Source of the DNA: Candidatus Methanomassiliicoccus intestinalis Issoire-Mx1 | GTDB taxonomy: Archaea > Thermoplasmatota > Thermoplasmata > Methanomassiliicoccales > Methanomassiliicoccaceae | Reading direction: 5' to 3' | Assembly: GCF_000404225.1 (NCBI RefSeq) | Contig: NC_021353.1 | Span: 1,240,001 to 1,304,000 of the forward strand | DNA: 64,000 nt | In this document: piece by piece, positions 1 through 8,747 of the stretch | How the letters are laid out: each line of letters opens with the position of its first letter | How positions within the stretch are numbered: position 1 is the stretch's first letter | Notes under the pieces: generated by a model | Seen by the model: only the letters and a program-made list of their open reading frames with translations | Told to the model about the DNA's origin: nothing | Database searches by the model: none | Made by a program: the position numbers and the translations under genes

Positions 1-90
1 TACTCAAAGGTCGACTTGGGAATAGTGAAGTATCACTTTGAAGCAGGCGCAGGCACTGACAACTTTAAATGGGGCAGTCTTGACATTTAA
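1..90 (+). CDS. C-terminal end of a probable nitroreductase-family protein (partial)
   Basis: Frame 1 is open from the first base and ends at TAA 88-90, giving 29 residues. The tail contains DLGIVKYHFEAGAG followed by FKWG. I recognise this as similar to the C-terminal end of small nitroreductase-family flavoproteins, where a GI-x-x-x-HFE stretch occurs, but 29 residues are too few to be sure. The start and active site lie outside the window. A short inverted repeat follows the stop. Confidence 0.4.
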   Translation, partial: YSKVDLGIVKYHFEAGAGTDNFKWGSLDI

Positions 91-104
91 TGTCACTCTT
101 CCAT

Positions 105-132
105 AAGGAAGTCAATGAGATATTGACTCCTT
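105..132. terminator. Stem-loop after the first partial gene
   Basis: An imperfect inverted repeat (AAGGAAGTCAAT at 105-116 against ATTGACTCCTT at 122-132, one bulge) lies 14 bases after the stop of the partial gene. It is followed by an AT-rich stretch but not by a clean T tract, so a terminator role is only likely. The rest of 133-294 holds no gene that I can support. Confidence 0.35.
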
Positions 133-294
133 ATTCCACCATAATCTTATCGAGTGAAATTTTTTCTTAATTATTAGTTAGAGAATTCAATGTCTGATAG
201 AGTTTCTTTGAATCAGATTAAGAAGTTTGCAGCGTACTACAGAAAGATATCATGAATTCTGAAAAATTGCAATATGATAAAAAATATGGACTGT

Positions 295-1557
295 TCAAAG
301 AACAGCCCGGTCGTAGCCCTTTTCACCAAACGGCTTGGTAGCATCAATGGCAACTTTAGAAGTCGTGCCGTGAGCGCTGGGATCCAGAGAGGAACCGGCG
401 GCATTGTTCACTACCAGAAGAGATCTTGAGGCCTGGAATCTTGTAGCTTCTGCCCATTCCACTTCTCTGTCGTTAAAGATGTCTATATCTGCATCAACAA
501 CAGTCACTTTTTTCATAGATGGATGGCCTGAAAAAGCAGCCATGGCGGCATTCATTCCATCGCCTTCTTTGTTCTTGGTGATTGAAACCACGCCGTGAAG
601 CCAGCAGCAGCCCCCTTCAGTGAGGCGTACTGCATGAACATTCGGCACCACCTGATTCACAGTGCGGTAGATTATCGGTTCTCTAGGCAGACCCATGAGC
701 ATATAGTGCTCATAACCTCCCGGAAGAAGAAGATGAAAGATTGGATCATTTCTCATGTACAGTTTATCCACTTTAAATATCGGAGCAGGCCTGATTGAAT
801 CGTATGTACCGGTAATGTCCATGAAAGGTCCTTCTTCAACCATTTCAGAGGTAATACGGCCTTCAAAGACTATTTCCGCTTCGGCGGGAACCTTCAGACC
901 GCCGTCAAGTTCAGCAAGAGCAAGCGGTTTGCCGGTGGCCTTTTTCTCCAATGCAGAAGCAATGTTCATCTCATCAGCCATGTAATCAGTAGATGTGGCG
1001 GCGGCAAGGAGAACAGACGGGGATAACCCCATCGAAAATGCTACAGGCAGATCTTCTCCCTTTGCCTGAGCTTTCTTCCACATCGTATAAAGATGGCGGG
1101 GAACTAAGCGTAACGCAAATGAGCTCTTGTCATAAAGCATCATTCTGTGAAATGATACGTTCTTTTTTCCTTCGTATTCAGCAGCAGCTACTGCAGAGGT
1201 TATGTACCGTCCTGCATCATTGGGAAAATATTTCGGAATCGGAAGCTTCGTCAGATCGAATTCCGTCAATACCTGATCCCTGAAAGGGACATCAGAAGCT
1301 AATGTAGTCTCCTGAGGAGAAGCCATGGCATCCAGAATGTAGCGCACCAGGTTCTCTTTTGTTGTACCAAGTGCTTCGGCGATTCTCCCTCTGTCGCTCC
1401 AGACATTTCCTGCAGCCCTCATTCCAGACAGATTTGTGAAGGATACTGGAAGCTCCTGATCCTGAGACAGGATTCTAGAGACTTCATATTCTAAAGGTAC
1501 ATCCTCATTAATCACGCGCATGCCGCTCATCTGCGCCAAGAGATCTCTAAATGCCAT
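295..1557 (-). CDS. UbiD-family decarboxylase, probably anhydromevalonate phosphate decarboxylase
   Basis: This 420-residue protein is a full-length UbiD-family, prenylated-FMN-dependent decarboxylase. Visible family signatures are FHRMML at about 136-141, the Arg-containing LVPRH near 151-155, and EGPFMDITG at about 242-250, the counterpart of the EGPFGDHTG-type active-site segment of UbiD. Archaea without a canonical phosphomevalonate kinase and decarboxylase use a UbiD homologue of about this length to decarboxylate trans-anhydromevalonate 5-phosphate in the modified mevalonate pathway. That assignment is inference from lineage and length. It would feed isopentenyl phosphate into the ether lipids made by the genes at 24-26 kb. 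No Shine-Dalgarno precedes the ATG and a TATA-like stretch lies about 25-30 bases upstream, which suggests a leaderless transcript. It is divergent from gltX. A different UbiD-type substrate cannot be excluded. Confidence 0.8.
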   Translation of the reverse strand: MAFRDLLAQMSGMRVINEDVPLEYEVSRILSQDQELPVSFTNLSGMRAAGNVWSDRGRIAEALGTTKENLVRYILDAMASPQETTLASDVPFRDQVLTEFDLTKLPIPKYFPNDAGRYITSAVAAAEYEGKKNVSFHRMMLYDKSSFALRLVPRHLYTMWKKAQAKGEDLPVAFSMGLSPSVLLAAATSTDYMADEMNIASALEKKATGKPLALAELDGGLKVPAEAEIVFEGRITSEMVEEGPFMDITGTYDSIRPAPIFKVDKLYMRNDPIFHLLLPGGYEHYMLMGLPREPIIYRTVNQVVPNVHAVRLTEGGCCWLHGVVSITKNKEGDGMNAAMAAFSGHPSMKKVTVVDADIDIFNDREVEWAEATRFQASRSLLVVNNAAGSSLDPSAHGTTSKVAIDATKPFGEKGYDRAVL

Positions 1558-1644
1558 AGTGGTCTAGATGCAATGTATGATAATAACGATTGCGGAGCTT
1601 TCATACATAAAAGATAAGAATATGGCCGTTCTACCGAGACTTCA

Positions 1645-3324
1645 ATGTCCGCAGATTTAAGAGAAATCGTGAGAAAATATGCATTGCAGAACGCGGCACT
1701 GCATAAAGGCAGCGCGAACCCGAAAGCAGTTGTAGGAAAAGTAATGGGAGAAGTTCCTGAACTCCGCTCCCGTTCAAAAGAAGTTTCAGCTGCAGCGGAA
1801 GAAATCTGCGCTGAACTCTGCGGAATGGATCTTGATGACATTATAACAGAGACGGAGAGCATCAACCCAGATCTGCTGAAGAAGACCAAGAGCGAAAAGA
1901 AAGACGTGATGATAGATCTGCCTAATACAGAAAACGGCGTAGTCATGCGTATGGCTCCCGGTCCTTCAGGCCCCCTGCACATCGGACATACGAGAGTCGC
2001 CATCATCAACGATTACTATGTCAAGAAATACAAGGGTAAATACATCAACCGCCTGGAAGATACCAACCCGGAAAAAATTGATCCAGATGCTTACAAGATG
2101 ATCCCGGAGGACCTGGAATGGCTGGGCGTGCATGTGGATGAGACTGTGATTCAAAGCGACCGCTTTGAAATCTATTATGACATTGCCAGAAAACTTATCG
2201 ATATGGGCCAGGCGTATGTATGCACCTGCAACGGTGACGACTGGAGAAAACTGAAAGAGCAGAAGAAAGCCTGCCCCTGCCGTTCCCAATCTCCTGAGGA
2301 AGCTCATGAACTGTTCGACAAAATGCTTGCGCACGGTTTCGGCGAGGGAGAAGCAGTTTTAGTAGTCAAGACAGATCTGGACCATCCTAATCCTGCTGTC
2401 AGAGACTTTGTGGGTCTGAGAATTAACGACACGGCAGTTCACCCGCGTACAGGCACAAGATATGTGGTGTACCCGATGATGAATTTGTCCGTGGCTGTGG
2501 ATGACCACCTTTTAGGTCTGACGCATGTCATCAGAGGAAAAGATCATCTCAATAATACAATCAGACAAGAATACATCTTCAAATACTTCGGCTGGAAGAA
2601 ACCCTGGTATCACCACTATGGTTTTGTAAAAATTCCTGATTCGATTTTGAAGACTTCCACTGTCGGTGCTGGAATTAAAAACGGAGAATATACCGGCTGG
2701 GATGATGTCAGGCTCGGCACAGTAAGAGCAATTGCAAAAAGAGGCATTCAGTCAGATGCCATACGCAATTACTGGCTCGATGTGGGTATGAAAGATGTTG
2801 ACATAGAATTTTCCTGGGATAACTTATATGCATTCAACAGGCAGATTTTAGATCCCGTTACTGACCGTTACTTCTTTGTTGACAATCCGGAAGTTATTGA
2901 GATCAAGGGCGTTGATTCTCTGAAAGAGTGTGCACCCTTGCACCCCGATCATCCAGAAAGGGGCGTGAGAGATTCTGTGATCACCGCACCAATAAAAGTC
3001 TGCATGACCCCTGAAGATGTGAAAGGATTTCAGGAAAGGGGCACTGTCAGGCTTAAGGACCTGTGTAATCTCAAATGGGAAAACGGAGAAGCGGTATACA
3101 CAGGTACGGATCACAGTGTACTAAAAGAAGGAGTGAAGATATCCCACTGGGCCCCTGTTGACGGCAAGGACTGTGAGATCCTCATGCCTGACGGAACGGT
3201 CAAAAAGGGAATCTGTGAAGATATACGCAAAGAAGATCTGGGCAAAGTGGTGCAGTTCGAAAGATTCGGCTTTGCCAGGATCGGCAAAATGGGTGACAAG
3301 ATCGAAGCTTACTTTACACAGTAA
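1645..3324 (+). CDS. gltX: Glutamyl-tRNA synthetase, archaeal type
   Basis: This is a class I aminoacyl-tRNA synthetase of 559 residues. The HIGH motif is at 112-115 (HIGHTR), and a KMSKS-like loop ILKTST lies at about 334-339. A cysteine cluster CTC...CPC between about 192 and 212 resembles the zinc-binding insert of GluRS/GlnRS. The length and the all-beta anticodon-binding C-terminal part are of the archaeal/eukaryotic type. Archaeal GluRS normally charges both tRNA-Glu and tRNA-Gln, the latter being corrected by an amidotransferase; this is family knowledge. The N-terminal 95 residues are a helical extension usual in archaeal enzymes. The ATG at 1645 has a TATA-like ATAAAAGATA about 35 bases upstream. 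A T-rich stretch at 3345-3356 follows the stop and probably ends the transcript. Confidence 0.97.
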   Translation: MSADLREIVRKYALQNAALHKGSANPKAVVGKVMGEVPELRSRSKEVSAAAEEICAELCGMDLDDIITETESINPDLLKKTKSEKKDVMIDLPNTENGVVMRMAPGPSGPLHIGHTRVAIINDYYVKKYKGKYINRLEDTNPEKIDPDAYKMIPEDLEWLGVHVDETVIQSDRFEIYYDIARKLIDMGQAYVCTCNGDDWRKLKEQKKACPCRSQSPEEAHELFDKMLAHGFGEGEAVLVVKTDLDHPNPAVRDFVGLRINDTAVHPRTGTRYVVYPMMNLSVAVDDHLLGLTHVIRGKDHLNNTIRQEYIFKYFGWKKPWYHHYGFVKIPDSILKTSTVGAGIKNGEYTGWDDVRLGTVRAIAKRGIQSDAIRNYWLDVGMKDVDIEFSWDNLYAFNRQILDPVTDRYFFVDNPEVIEIKGVDSLKECAPLHPDHPERGVRDSVITAPIKVCMTPEDVKGFQERGTVRLKDLCNLKWENGEAVYTGTDHSVLKEGVKISHWAPVDGKDCEILMPDGTVKKGICEDIRKEDLGKVVQFERFGFARIGKMGDKIEAYFTQ

Positions 3325-3389
3325 GCTCTCAAAAAACCCATAATTATTTTTTTATCAGTTACTATTTTAAATTAAATCATATTTTGTAG

Positions 3390-3585
3390 ATGTATCATAA
3401 GCATATCATGCAGAGGAGTGACGGTCACTGCTGCATCTCGTCAAATGATCTTTCGCAGCTGATCGATTGGTGAGCAAAAATAACCGATCCTGCCGCGTCA
3501 GTTCTTCTGCGGGAACTTTAAAGCAGCGCCGTCATTATTAAAGAGTTTGATACTGTCAGTCTGAGAGACTGACAGGTTTTATTTT
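3390..3585 (+). ncRNA. Possible structured non-coding RNA ending in an intrinsic-type hairpin
   Basis: The 270-base gap after gltX has no credible ORF but is rich in local stems: AGTGAC-G-GTCACT near 3418-3430, a stem around ATTGGT...ACCGAT near 3465-3492, and AGTTC...GAACT near 3500-3520. It ends in a perfect 10-bp hairpin (3553-3575) followed by TTTTATTTT on the plus strand. A TATA-like ATTTTAAATTA at 3364-3374 sits at the right distance for a start near 3395. It does not look like SRP RNA, RNase P RNA, 5S or a tRNA. The T tract gives the direction. It could also be only an extended gltX 3' end. Confidence 0.35.
3553..3585 (+). terminator. Perfect 10-bp hairpin with T-rich tail
   Basis: CTGTCAGTCT (3553-3562), loop GAG, AGACTGACAG (3566-3575), then a T-rich stretch on the plus strand. 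The reverse strand has no T tract, so it serves plus-strand transcription arriving from gltX or from the candidate RNA rather than the convergent surface-protein gene. Confidence 0.6.
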
Positions 3586-3596
3586 CAGTTTAGAGT

Positions 3597-4994
3597 TTAA
3601 GCTGCTAACTGCACCTGAAGATCGAATGATAAGGTAACTGCAGGCTGCGAAGTATTGTTGTAGCCGTTCGCTTCCTTTGATTCGATATTTGTTGTAACAG
3701 CGTTTGCACCTACGATTACCTGATCTAACGAGGTTTCACATTTGACAATGCCTGCAAATGATCCCTGAATGTTCAGTGTTGAATTTCCTTTCAGCAAGAT
3801 GTAAGCTGCATCTCTCTGAGGATACTCTGAAGTTCCGTTGTTGTCGATATCGTTGAATTCATCGTAGAAGATTACTTTCTTTCCTGAAGGCACTGTCAGA
3901 GTTGCATCATCAAATACTGTCAGAACTGCTCCTGTCAAGAATTTGAAACTGTTGTTGAATGTGTAGTTCCCGTTATGCAGTTCGAATTCAATGTCTCCGT
4001 CAATAGGATAAGTGAACTTACTTGTCGTCATCGCCTTTGATATTCCTCCGAATGAGAAGGTAAGAGTGCTGCTGTCTGCTGTTGCTCCTCCGTAAATAGC
4101 GATTTTGACTCTGTCTGCTGCTGAATCATATGTTTTGATCAAGTATGCATTGTCTGCTAATCTTATCAGACCGTTTGTATTGTTGATCTGAGGATACTTG
4201 GTGTAATTGAATGTGCTTCCCCCGTACATTTTTACGTTTCCTGTGAATGAAGCTCCTGATTCAATTTTTATTGTTGACTCAATGTTATGACAGTTGTATT
4301 CGTTGATAGGGAAGGGATCTCCATACTTATTCAGAAGAACGTTTAATCTTCCTCCCATCAGGTTAAGAGCATGAGTTCCGCCTCTCCAGCTTTCAATTAC
4401 AAACAAGTCTCTTACTTCTGCTCCTGATTTTGCAGTTACCTGTCCTGCTCCTATGATATATCCGCAGTTGTCTAAGAGACCGCCGTTCTCAACTACAATA
4501 TTTCCTGCTAAGTTGATCTGAGCGTATCCTCCTCTGACATCCTGATCAAAATCTCCGCCTGCAGGATATCCTGTGACAGCGTTGACTAAGATGCTTCCTT
4601 CAACTGTTAAAGTAACATTCTCAGGAATTGTCAGAGTTCTGTATAATGTCTTAACGCTTGATGTTGTTCCGTCAGGGTTGTATCCTGTTGAAGTATATCC
4701 GACATCATTGTCCATGCAGGGCAGAAGCAGAAGAACTCCTGCTTTCACTGCAGCGTTTGAAGTCATGACGTAATCATCAATCAATACGACTGTCTGACCG
4801 CTGACGGCGGCATTCAAAGCTTCTTCGAGAGAAGCATATGTCACATCGCCTATGCTTGCTGCAGGAGCATCGCCTGCAGCCAGTACTGCTTCATTGTCGA
4901 AGTCAGAGTCTTCTGAGACTCCTGCTGCAACGAAGCAGAGTGCTGCAAGAACTAAGCATCCTGCGGCAAGTGCTAATTTATGTTTGTTTTGCAT
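3597..4994 (-). CDS. Secreted surface protein, probable beta-helix
   Basis: The 465-residue product starts with a classic signal peptide (MQNKHKLALA followed by a hydrophobic run to about residue 26, ending in small residues). After it comes a DVTYASLEEALNAA-type segment common at the start of gut surface proteins. The remainder is rich in Gly, Asn and Thr, with short recurring turns such as LTVEGSILVN, IVVENGGLL and ITVPSGKKVI, which suggests a right-handed parallel beta-helix. There is no C-terminal membrane anchor, so the protein is probably released or held non-covalently. The ATG follows TGAGGTGATAATA, a good Shine-Dalgarno with suitable spacing. It lies 77 bases downstream of the large repeat protein on the same strand, so the two may be co-transcribed. 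The function is unknown; adhesion is a guess from type. Confidence 0.75.
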   Translation of the reverse strand: MQNKHKLALAAGCLVLAALCFVAAGVSEDSDFDNEAVLAAGDAPAASIGDVTYASLEEALNAAVSGQTVVLIDDYVMTSNAAVKAGVLLLLPCMDNDVGYTSTGYNPDGTTSSVKTLYRTLTIPENVTLTVEGSILVNAVTGYPAGGDFDQDVRGGYAQINLAGNIVVENGGLLDNCGYIIGAGQVTAKSGAEVRDLFVIESWRGGTHALNLMGGRLNVLLNKYGDPFPINEYNCHNIESTIKIESGASFTGNVKMYGGSTFNYTKYPQINNTNGLIRLADNAYLIKTYDSAADRVKIAIYGGATADSSTLTFSFGGISKAMTTSKFTYPIDGDIEFELHNGNYTFNNSFKFLTGAVLTVFDDATLTVPSGKKVIFYDEFNDIDNNGTSEYPQRDAAYILLKGNSTLNIQGSFAGIVKCETSLDQVIVGANAVTTNIESKEANGYNNTSQPAVTLSFDLQVQLAA

Positions 4995-5071
4995 TTATTA
5001 TCACCTCACAAAATTATAAAAATATAAAAACCGCAGATAAACTGCGGGATATCAATAGATATTTAAAAATA

Positions 5072-7891
5072 TTAACTTTGAGGCACATAGTTAGCTACCA
5101 ACTCATCGATATTTTCATCAAATATATCTAAAATCAATGTAAATTCCACAGGCACATTTCCTAGTCCTAACTCTTCAAGCCCTAAAGTTACTTTCACATC
5201 AATCTGATATTTTCCGTCTCCTATGTAGAAGTTTCCTGGATTAGTAGCTAAGGCCTCTTGTGAAAACATAGACGATATTGCTACAATAAAGCTGTTCCAG
5301 CCATTAGACCCCATAGTAAAGTTAGCAGGATTAATTAATAGATCATGTCCCTCACATGTACCAGCACAAGTATCTGAAAACTCGCTCAAATCATATTTTG
5401 ATATATATTCAGATAAAGTTTCATTAAGAGCATCTGGACAATAGTACTCAATAGATATTATTTCATCAATAACTTTATTTATTAAACTAGAATTTGAATA
5501 AAATATTGAAATAAGTCTTTCGACTGCATCGTTTTCTGATCCAAATACATCCGATACATTTAGGTCAGCAATATTATCTAAAACACCCTCCAAATTCAAA
5601 TAGCAATTAAAGAGCACCCAAACCAGGATTTTAGTCTCATCAGGCGATGAATTATTACCAGGTTGGCTAACTTTATTATAAACAGAATTCATCAAAGCAT
5701 CTGGTGCAGTAAGTGTAATCGTAACCTTATCAGATATGTTATTCATCGATATATGATCAGCAATTGTTTTTGCAAATGATTGTATTTTGTCCATCCCTGA
5801 ACCAGTAAATACAATCGATAAATTAAATGGATCTGATTCTCCAATGGTAACATCAATATCTTTGAATTTATAATGATCTGACCCATCAGATGTCATATTA
5901 CCGATTAGCTCGAACAAACCATATCCAAAGTCCAATATGAATCCTTTTACACCATCTGCATTTATATTGTTATTAGCATATAAGGTATTTGTATTTGTGA
6001 TATTTCCTCTAATGTCATTAACCTTAACGGCCACTTCAGTGTTACCATACACTGCATTGACAAACTTTCCAAAGTTTGTTAAGAACCCGTTAAATGCTTC
6101 AGGTTTCACAGTTTGTAATGCATTGCTATCTCCAAACACTTTGTCAGCGTTGATTATTAAGCTGACGTTAGTAAGATCGATAGTATCTTGTTTGAACTCG
6201 AATAATTCATTCAAGTTTGCTTCTTTAAGCCAGTTGTTTGCTGTCGTTATTGTAGATTCGAGAAGTCCATCAGGTTCAACTATAGCATAGTAGGAGTTAT
6301 GAGATGTCTCGAAGGTGATTATATTACCAAAGACTGTGTGCTTAAAGCTCTCTTCGATTATTCCAGCATCAGTGACATAGAAGATTTTACAATTATTAAG
6401 ATCGGTTATGCCTAGATCCTCTGCATTGATCTTTACTGTGATTTTACTGCCCTCTGGCAAATCAATTTCTTTAGTGCCATTGGTTATTGAAACATCAATT
6501 AAAGGATTATCTCCAATTTTAGCAGCGTTGGCGGTAGAATCATTAGATACATTTTCTACTTTGATAATAATATTGTCATTAGAACCTTCGCTGGTGCCTG
6601 TTACTAACGCAGATATTGTAGCAGAATCAAGTGTCACGCTGCCGTCTTTAGTCTTGAATTCTAATGAGTTTACTGTAGAATCAGCCATAGCAGTATTCAA
6701 CTTTGACAGATCCTCTTTTGAAATCTGAATAGGCAATGTAGTGTCATCACTTATATCAGCATCAATTAAGATTGTTTCTGCCTTGGCATCATTCACTAAC
6801 TTTTTTGCTGCATCGTCATCCGCGATTTCCACTTTTGCTACAGGGTTGTTCGGATCAGTGGTTGTGTCTGATTTAACAATCTCGATTGACCACTGAGCAG
6901 ATACAGTTTTGTTACCGTTCACTATATTGGTTTCTGTGAAAGCATTTCCTGAGTCATCAGCCCATCCTAAGAAAGCATAACCTGGGTTAGATGGAATTGC
7001 GGGCATTTTGTCGCCTAAGGAAGTTCCGGATGTGATGCCAGAAACTGTAGCATATGTTTCATTATTATTGCAGAATGTTACAGTATAAGTTGTAGGTGTA
7101 ACTGGTCCTCCTCCGCCTCCTCCTCCGTTAGAAGTCCATTTGGCGCAGAGAGTTATATCTGCATTTACTGCTGAATTGAAATCATATTGAGTTATAAGTG
7201 AAGCGTCTGAGTACCAGCCTGAGAATGAATATCCTGATTTAGTAGGGTTAGCTGGTTTAACTGCTTTCTCTCCTGCTTTTACTGTCTGAGCAGGAACTGC
7301 GCTTCCTCCGTTGCTGTTAAACGTTACTGTATAAGTTCCTGATTCTGCAGTCCACTTTGCATATAATGTAAAGCTTGATAATACCTGACTGCTGAAATCA
7401 TAAGGCTGAGTCAATGCTGAATCGCAGTACCAGCCTGCAAATTTATTGTTTGCTTTTGTCGGATCAGCTGGTTTTGTTACTTTCTCTCCTGCGTTGATTG
7501 TTTGAGAAGCAATGCTTGATCCGCCGTTAGTATTGAATGAAACTGTGAACTTTTCATCATTTGCTACAAACTTAGCATAGATCTTAGTGTTCTCAGTTAT
7601 CTTAGTATTCTTAAAATCAAATTCCTTTGTGCATGCTGAGTCTGAATACCAGCCTGCGAAGATGTAACCTTCCTTGGTCGGTGCTGCCGGTTCTGTGACA
7701 TATGAGTTCTTATCAATGTCTACATTTGACAGCTCGCTGTCGCCGTCGACGAAGGAAACGGTTAGTTTTTCATCTCCCCCCCCCCCGCCAAGGTTACCCG
7801 TGGCGTAAAGGGCGCCGACGACTGCCAGCAATATAACCAAGACTACGATTACTGCTGCAATCATCTTGTTGTTTTTTTCCATACTACTCAC
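5072..7891 (-). CDS. Membrane-anchored surface protein with InlB/Listeria-Bacteroides repeats
   Basis: This 939-residue protein has a short basic N terminus and one membrane segment (about 10-32), followed directly by a glycine run. Four Listeria-Bacteroides (InlB B-type) repeats follow, at about 42-110, 112-183, 186-255 and 268-335, each with a GY-x-F-x-GWY/GWA core and ending in AKW/AKF/AQW. A second Gly-rich linker separates repeats three and four. The remaining 600 residues are not recognised; they are Asn/Asp/Ser-rich and more AT-rich in DNA than the repeat part. Such repeats occur in bacterial and gut-archaeal adhesins. The glycine run after the anchor is encoded by 11 consecutive G on the coding strand (7776-7786), in frame in this sequence. 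The gain or loss of one G would leave only the anchor peptide. Confidence 0.85.
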   Translation of the reverse strand: MSSMEKNNKMIAAVIVVLVILLAVVGALYATGNLGGGGGDEKLTVSFVDGDSELSNVDIDKNSYVTEPAAPTKEGYIFAGWYSDSACTKEFDFKNTKITENTKIYAKFVANDEKFTVSFNTNGGSSIASQTINAGEKVTKPADPTKANNKFAGWYCDSALTQPYDFSSQVLSSFTLYAKWTAESGTYTVTFNSNGGSAVPAQTVKAGEKAVKPANPTKSGYSFSGWYSDASLITQYDFNSAVNADITLCAKWTSNGGGGGGGPVTPTTYTVTFCNNNETYATVSGITSGTSLGDKMPAIPSNPGYAFLGWADDSGNAFTETNIVNGNKTVSAQWSIEIVKSDTTTDPNNPVAKVEIADDDAAKKLVNDAKAETILIDADISDDTTLPIQISKEDLSKLNTAMADSTVNSLEFKTKDGSVTLDSATISALVTGTSEGSNDNIIIKVENVSNDSTANAAKIGDNPLIDVSITNGTKEIDLPEGSKITVKINAEDLGITDLNNCKIFYVTDAGIIEESFKHTVFGNIITFETSHNSYYAIVEPDGLLESTITTANNWLKEANLNELFEFKQDTIDLTNVSLIINADKVFGDSNALQTVKPEAFNGFLTNFGKFVNAVYGNTEVAVKVNDIRGNITNTNTLYANNNINADGVKGFILDFGYGLFELIGNMTSDGSDHYKFKDIDVTIGESDPFNLSIVFTGSGMDKIQSFAKTIADHISMNNISDKVTITLTAPDALMNSVYNKVSQPGNNSSPDETKILVWVLFNCYLNLEGVLDNIADLNVSDVFGSENDAVERLISIFYSNSSLINKVIDEIISIEYYCPDALNETLSEYISKYDLSEFSDTCAGTCEGHDLLINPANFTMGSNGWNSFIVAISSMFSQEALATNPGNFYIGDGKYQIDVKVTLGLEELGLGNVPVEFTLILDIFDENIDELVANYVPQS
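7776..7786 (-). repeat. Homopolymer G11 tract inside a surface-protein gene
   Basis: Eleven consecutive C on the plus strand (11 G in the coding sense) encode the Gly run just after the membrane anchor of the 939-residue protein. Glycine codons with mixed third bases are used in that protein's other Gly linker, so a pure G run is not required by the protein sequence. The reading frame is intact with 11 G. Confidence 0.95.
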
Positions 7892-8747
7892 CTAGAGATT
7901 ATACTTATTCGATTCTTCATTCAGATTCGATTAAGTTTAAACAGTTTAAATTTTAAGTAAAGTATTTTAATAAGACTCTTCAACAGAGAGCCTTAAGAGT
8001 ATGAAGAAAGGCACATTGTTTGTGTATATAATAACAACTCACCACAATTCTATCCACATAGAATTATCCCATAATTTTGTGTAATTTTATATTGCATAAC
8101 AAGTAACTACAGTGTAAACTATTGATAACAAAATACACCCTAGGAAACTCATAAATGAAGTTAAAAGAACACAGCATCATTCATCAAAAATATATGCATG
8201 ATAATCAAATAAAACAACTAGAACATTATTTTATCTGAATTGATACATGTTTAGTTCACGATAAACAAAGGATGTGGCTGCAGGACTCATCAGATACGAT
8301 CAAGAATAAATTACCACATTACAATAATCATTAATTTAGACTGTAATTGACAAACATGCATGAATCCAGTACAGCCAGATGATCTTAATACAGTTTATTA
8401 GCATTTAAGATTAAATAAACAAAAGGCTGGGACAGACACAAGCGTAACCAATCACTTCACTAAATCAGAGAAACATCTTTAAAAATTAAAGAATTTTTCA
8501 CACACTCAAAGAAAAATCTCAAATACGTCAGAGAAAAATTCAAAGAAGCTGTAAAAACAGAGAAATGCATATAAGCAGAATATACAGACAATAAAAGGCA
8601 GATTTATATGCAGTCAGATCGGGCAATTAAAGTCTGAGACCTCTATCAAAGTAAAAACATATGCAGAAAATTATGCAGACGAAGAGTTTCATCCGCATAT
8701 TTTAAGTACTCCTGGTTCCGTGAATTCTTATCCTTGGGGAGATATAT
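7892..8747. other. 856-base intergenic region with promoters, no gene seen
   Basis: This AT-rich region lies between the divergent surface-protein gene and the 2-oxoacid oxidoreductase operon. I see no ORF, tRNA or mobile-element end. A short hairpin (ACTCTT at 7975-7980 with AAGAGT at 7995-8000) lies in the leader side of the surface protein. On the plus strand, TATA-like boxes occur near 8567-8580 (GCATATAAG), 8609-8617 (TTTATATG) and 8695-8703 (CATATTTTA). Any of them could start the downstream operon. Confidence 0.6.
8695..8703 (+). promoter_or_regulatory. TATA-like box for the 2-oxoacid oxidoreductase operon
   Basis: CATATTTTA lies about 50 bases before the TTG start at 8748, which would place transcription start near 8728 and leave a short leader holding the Shine-Dalgarno GGGGAGA. 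A second good box (TTTATATG, 8609-8617) could give a longer leader. Choice between them is inference. Confidence 0.4.

Noticed and set aside
190..255. A 21-codon ORF (MSDRVSLNQIKK start)
   Set aside because: Too short, no Shine-Dalgarno and no recognisable motif.
7110..7135. Second glycine-rich coding stretch in the 939-residue protein considered as another switch tract
   Set aside because: The glycine codons differ in their third bases, so there is no homopolymer or perfect repeat to slip on.
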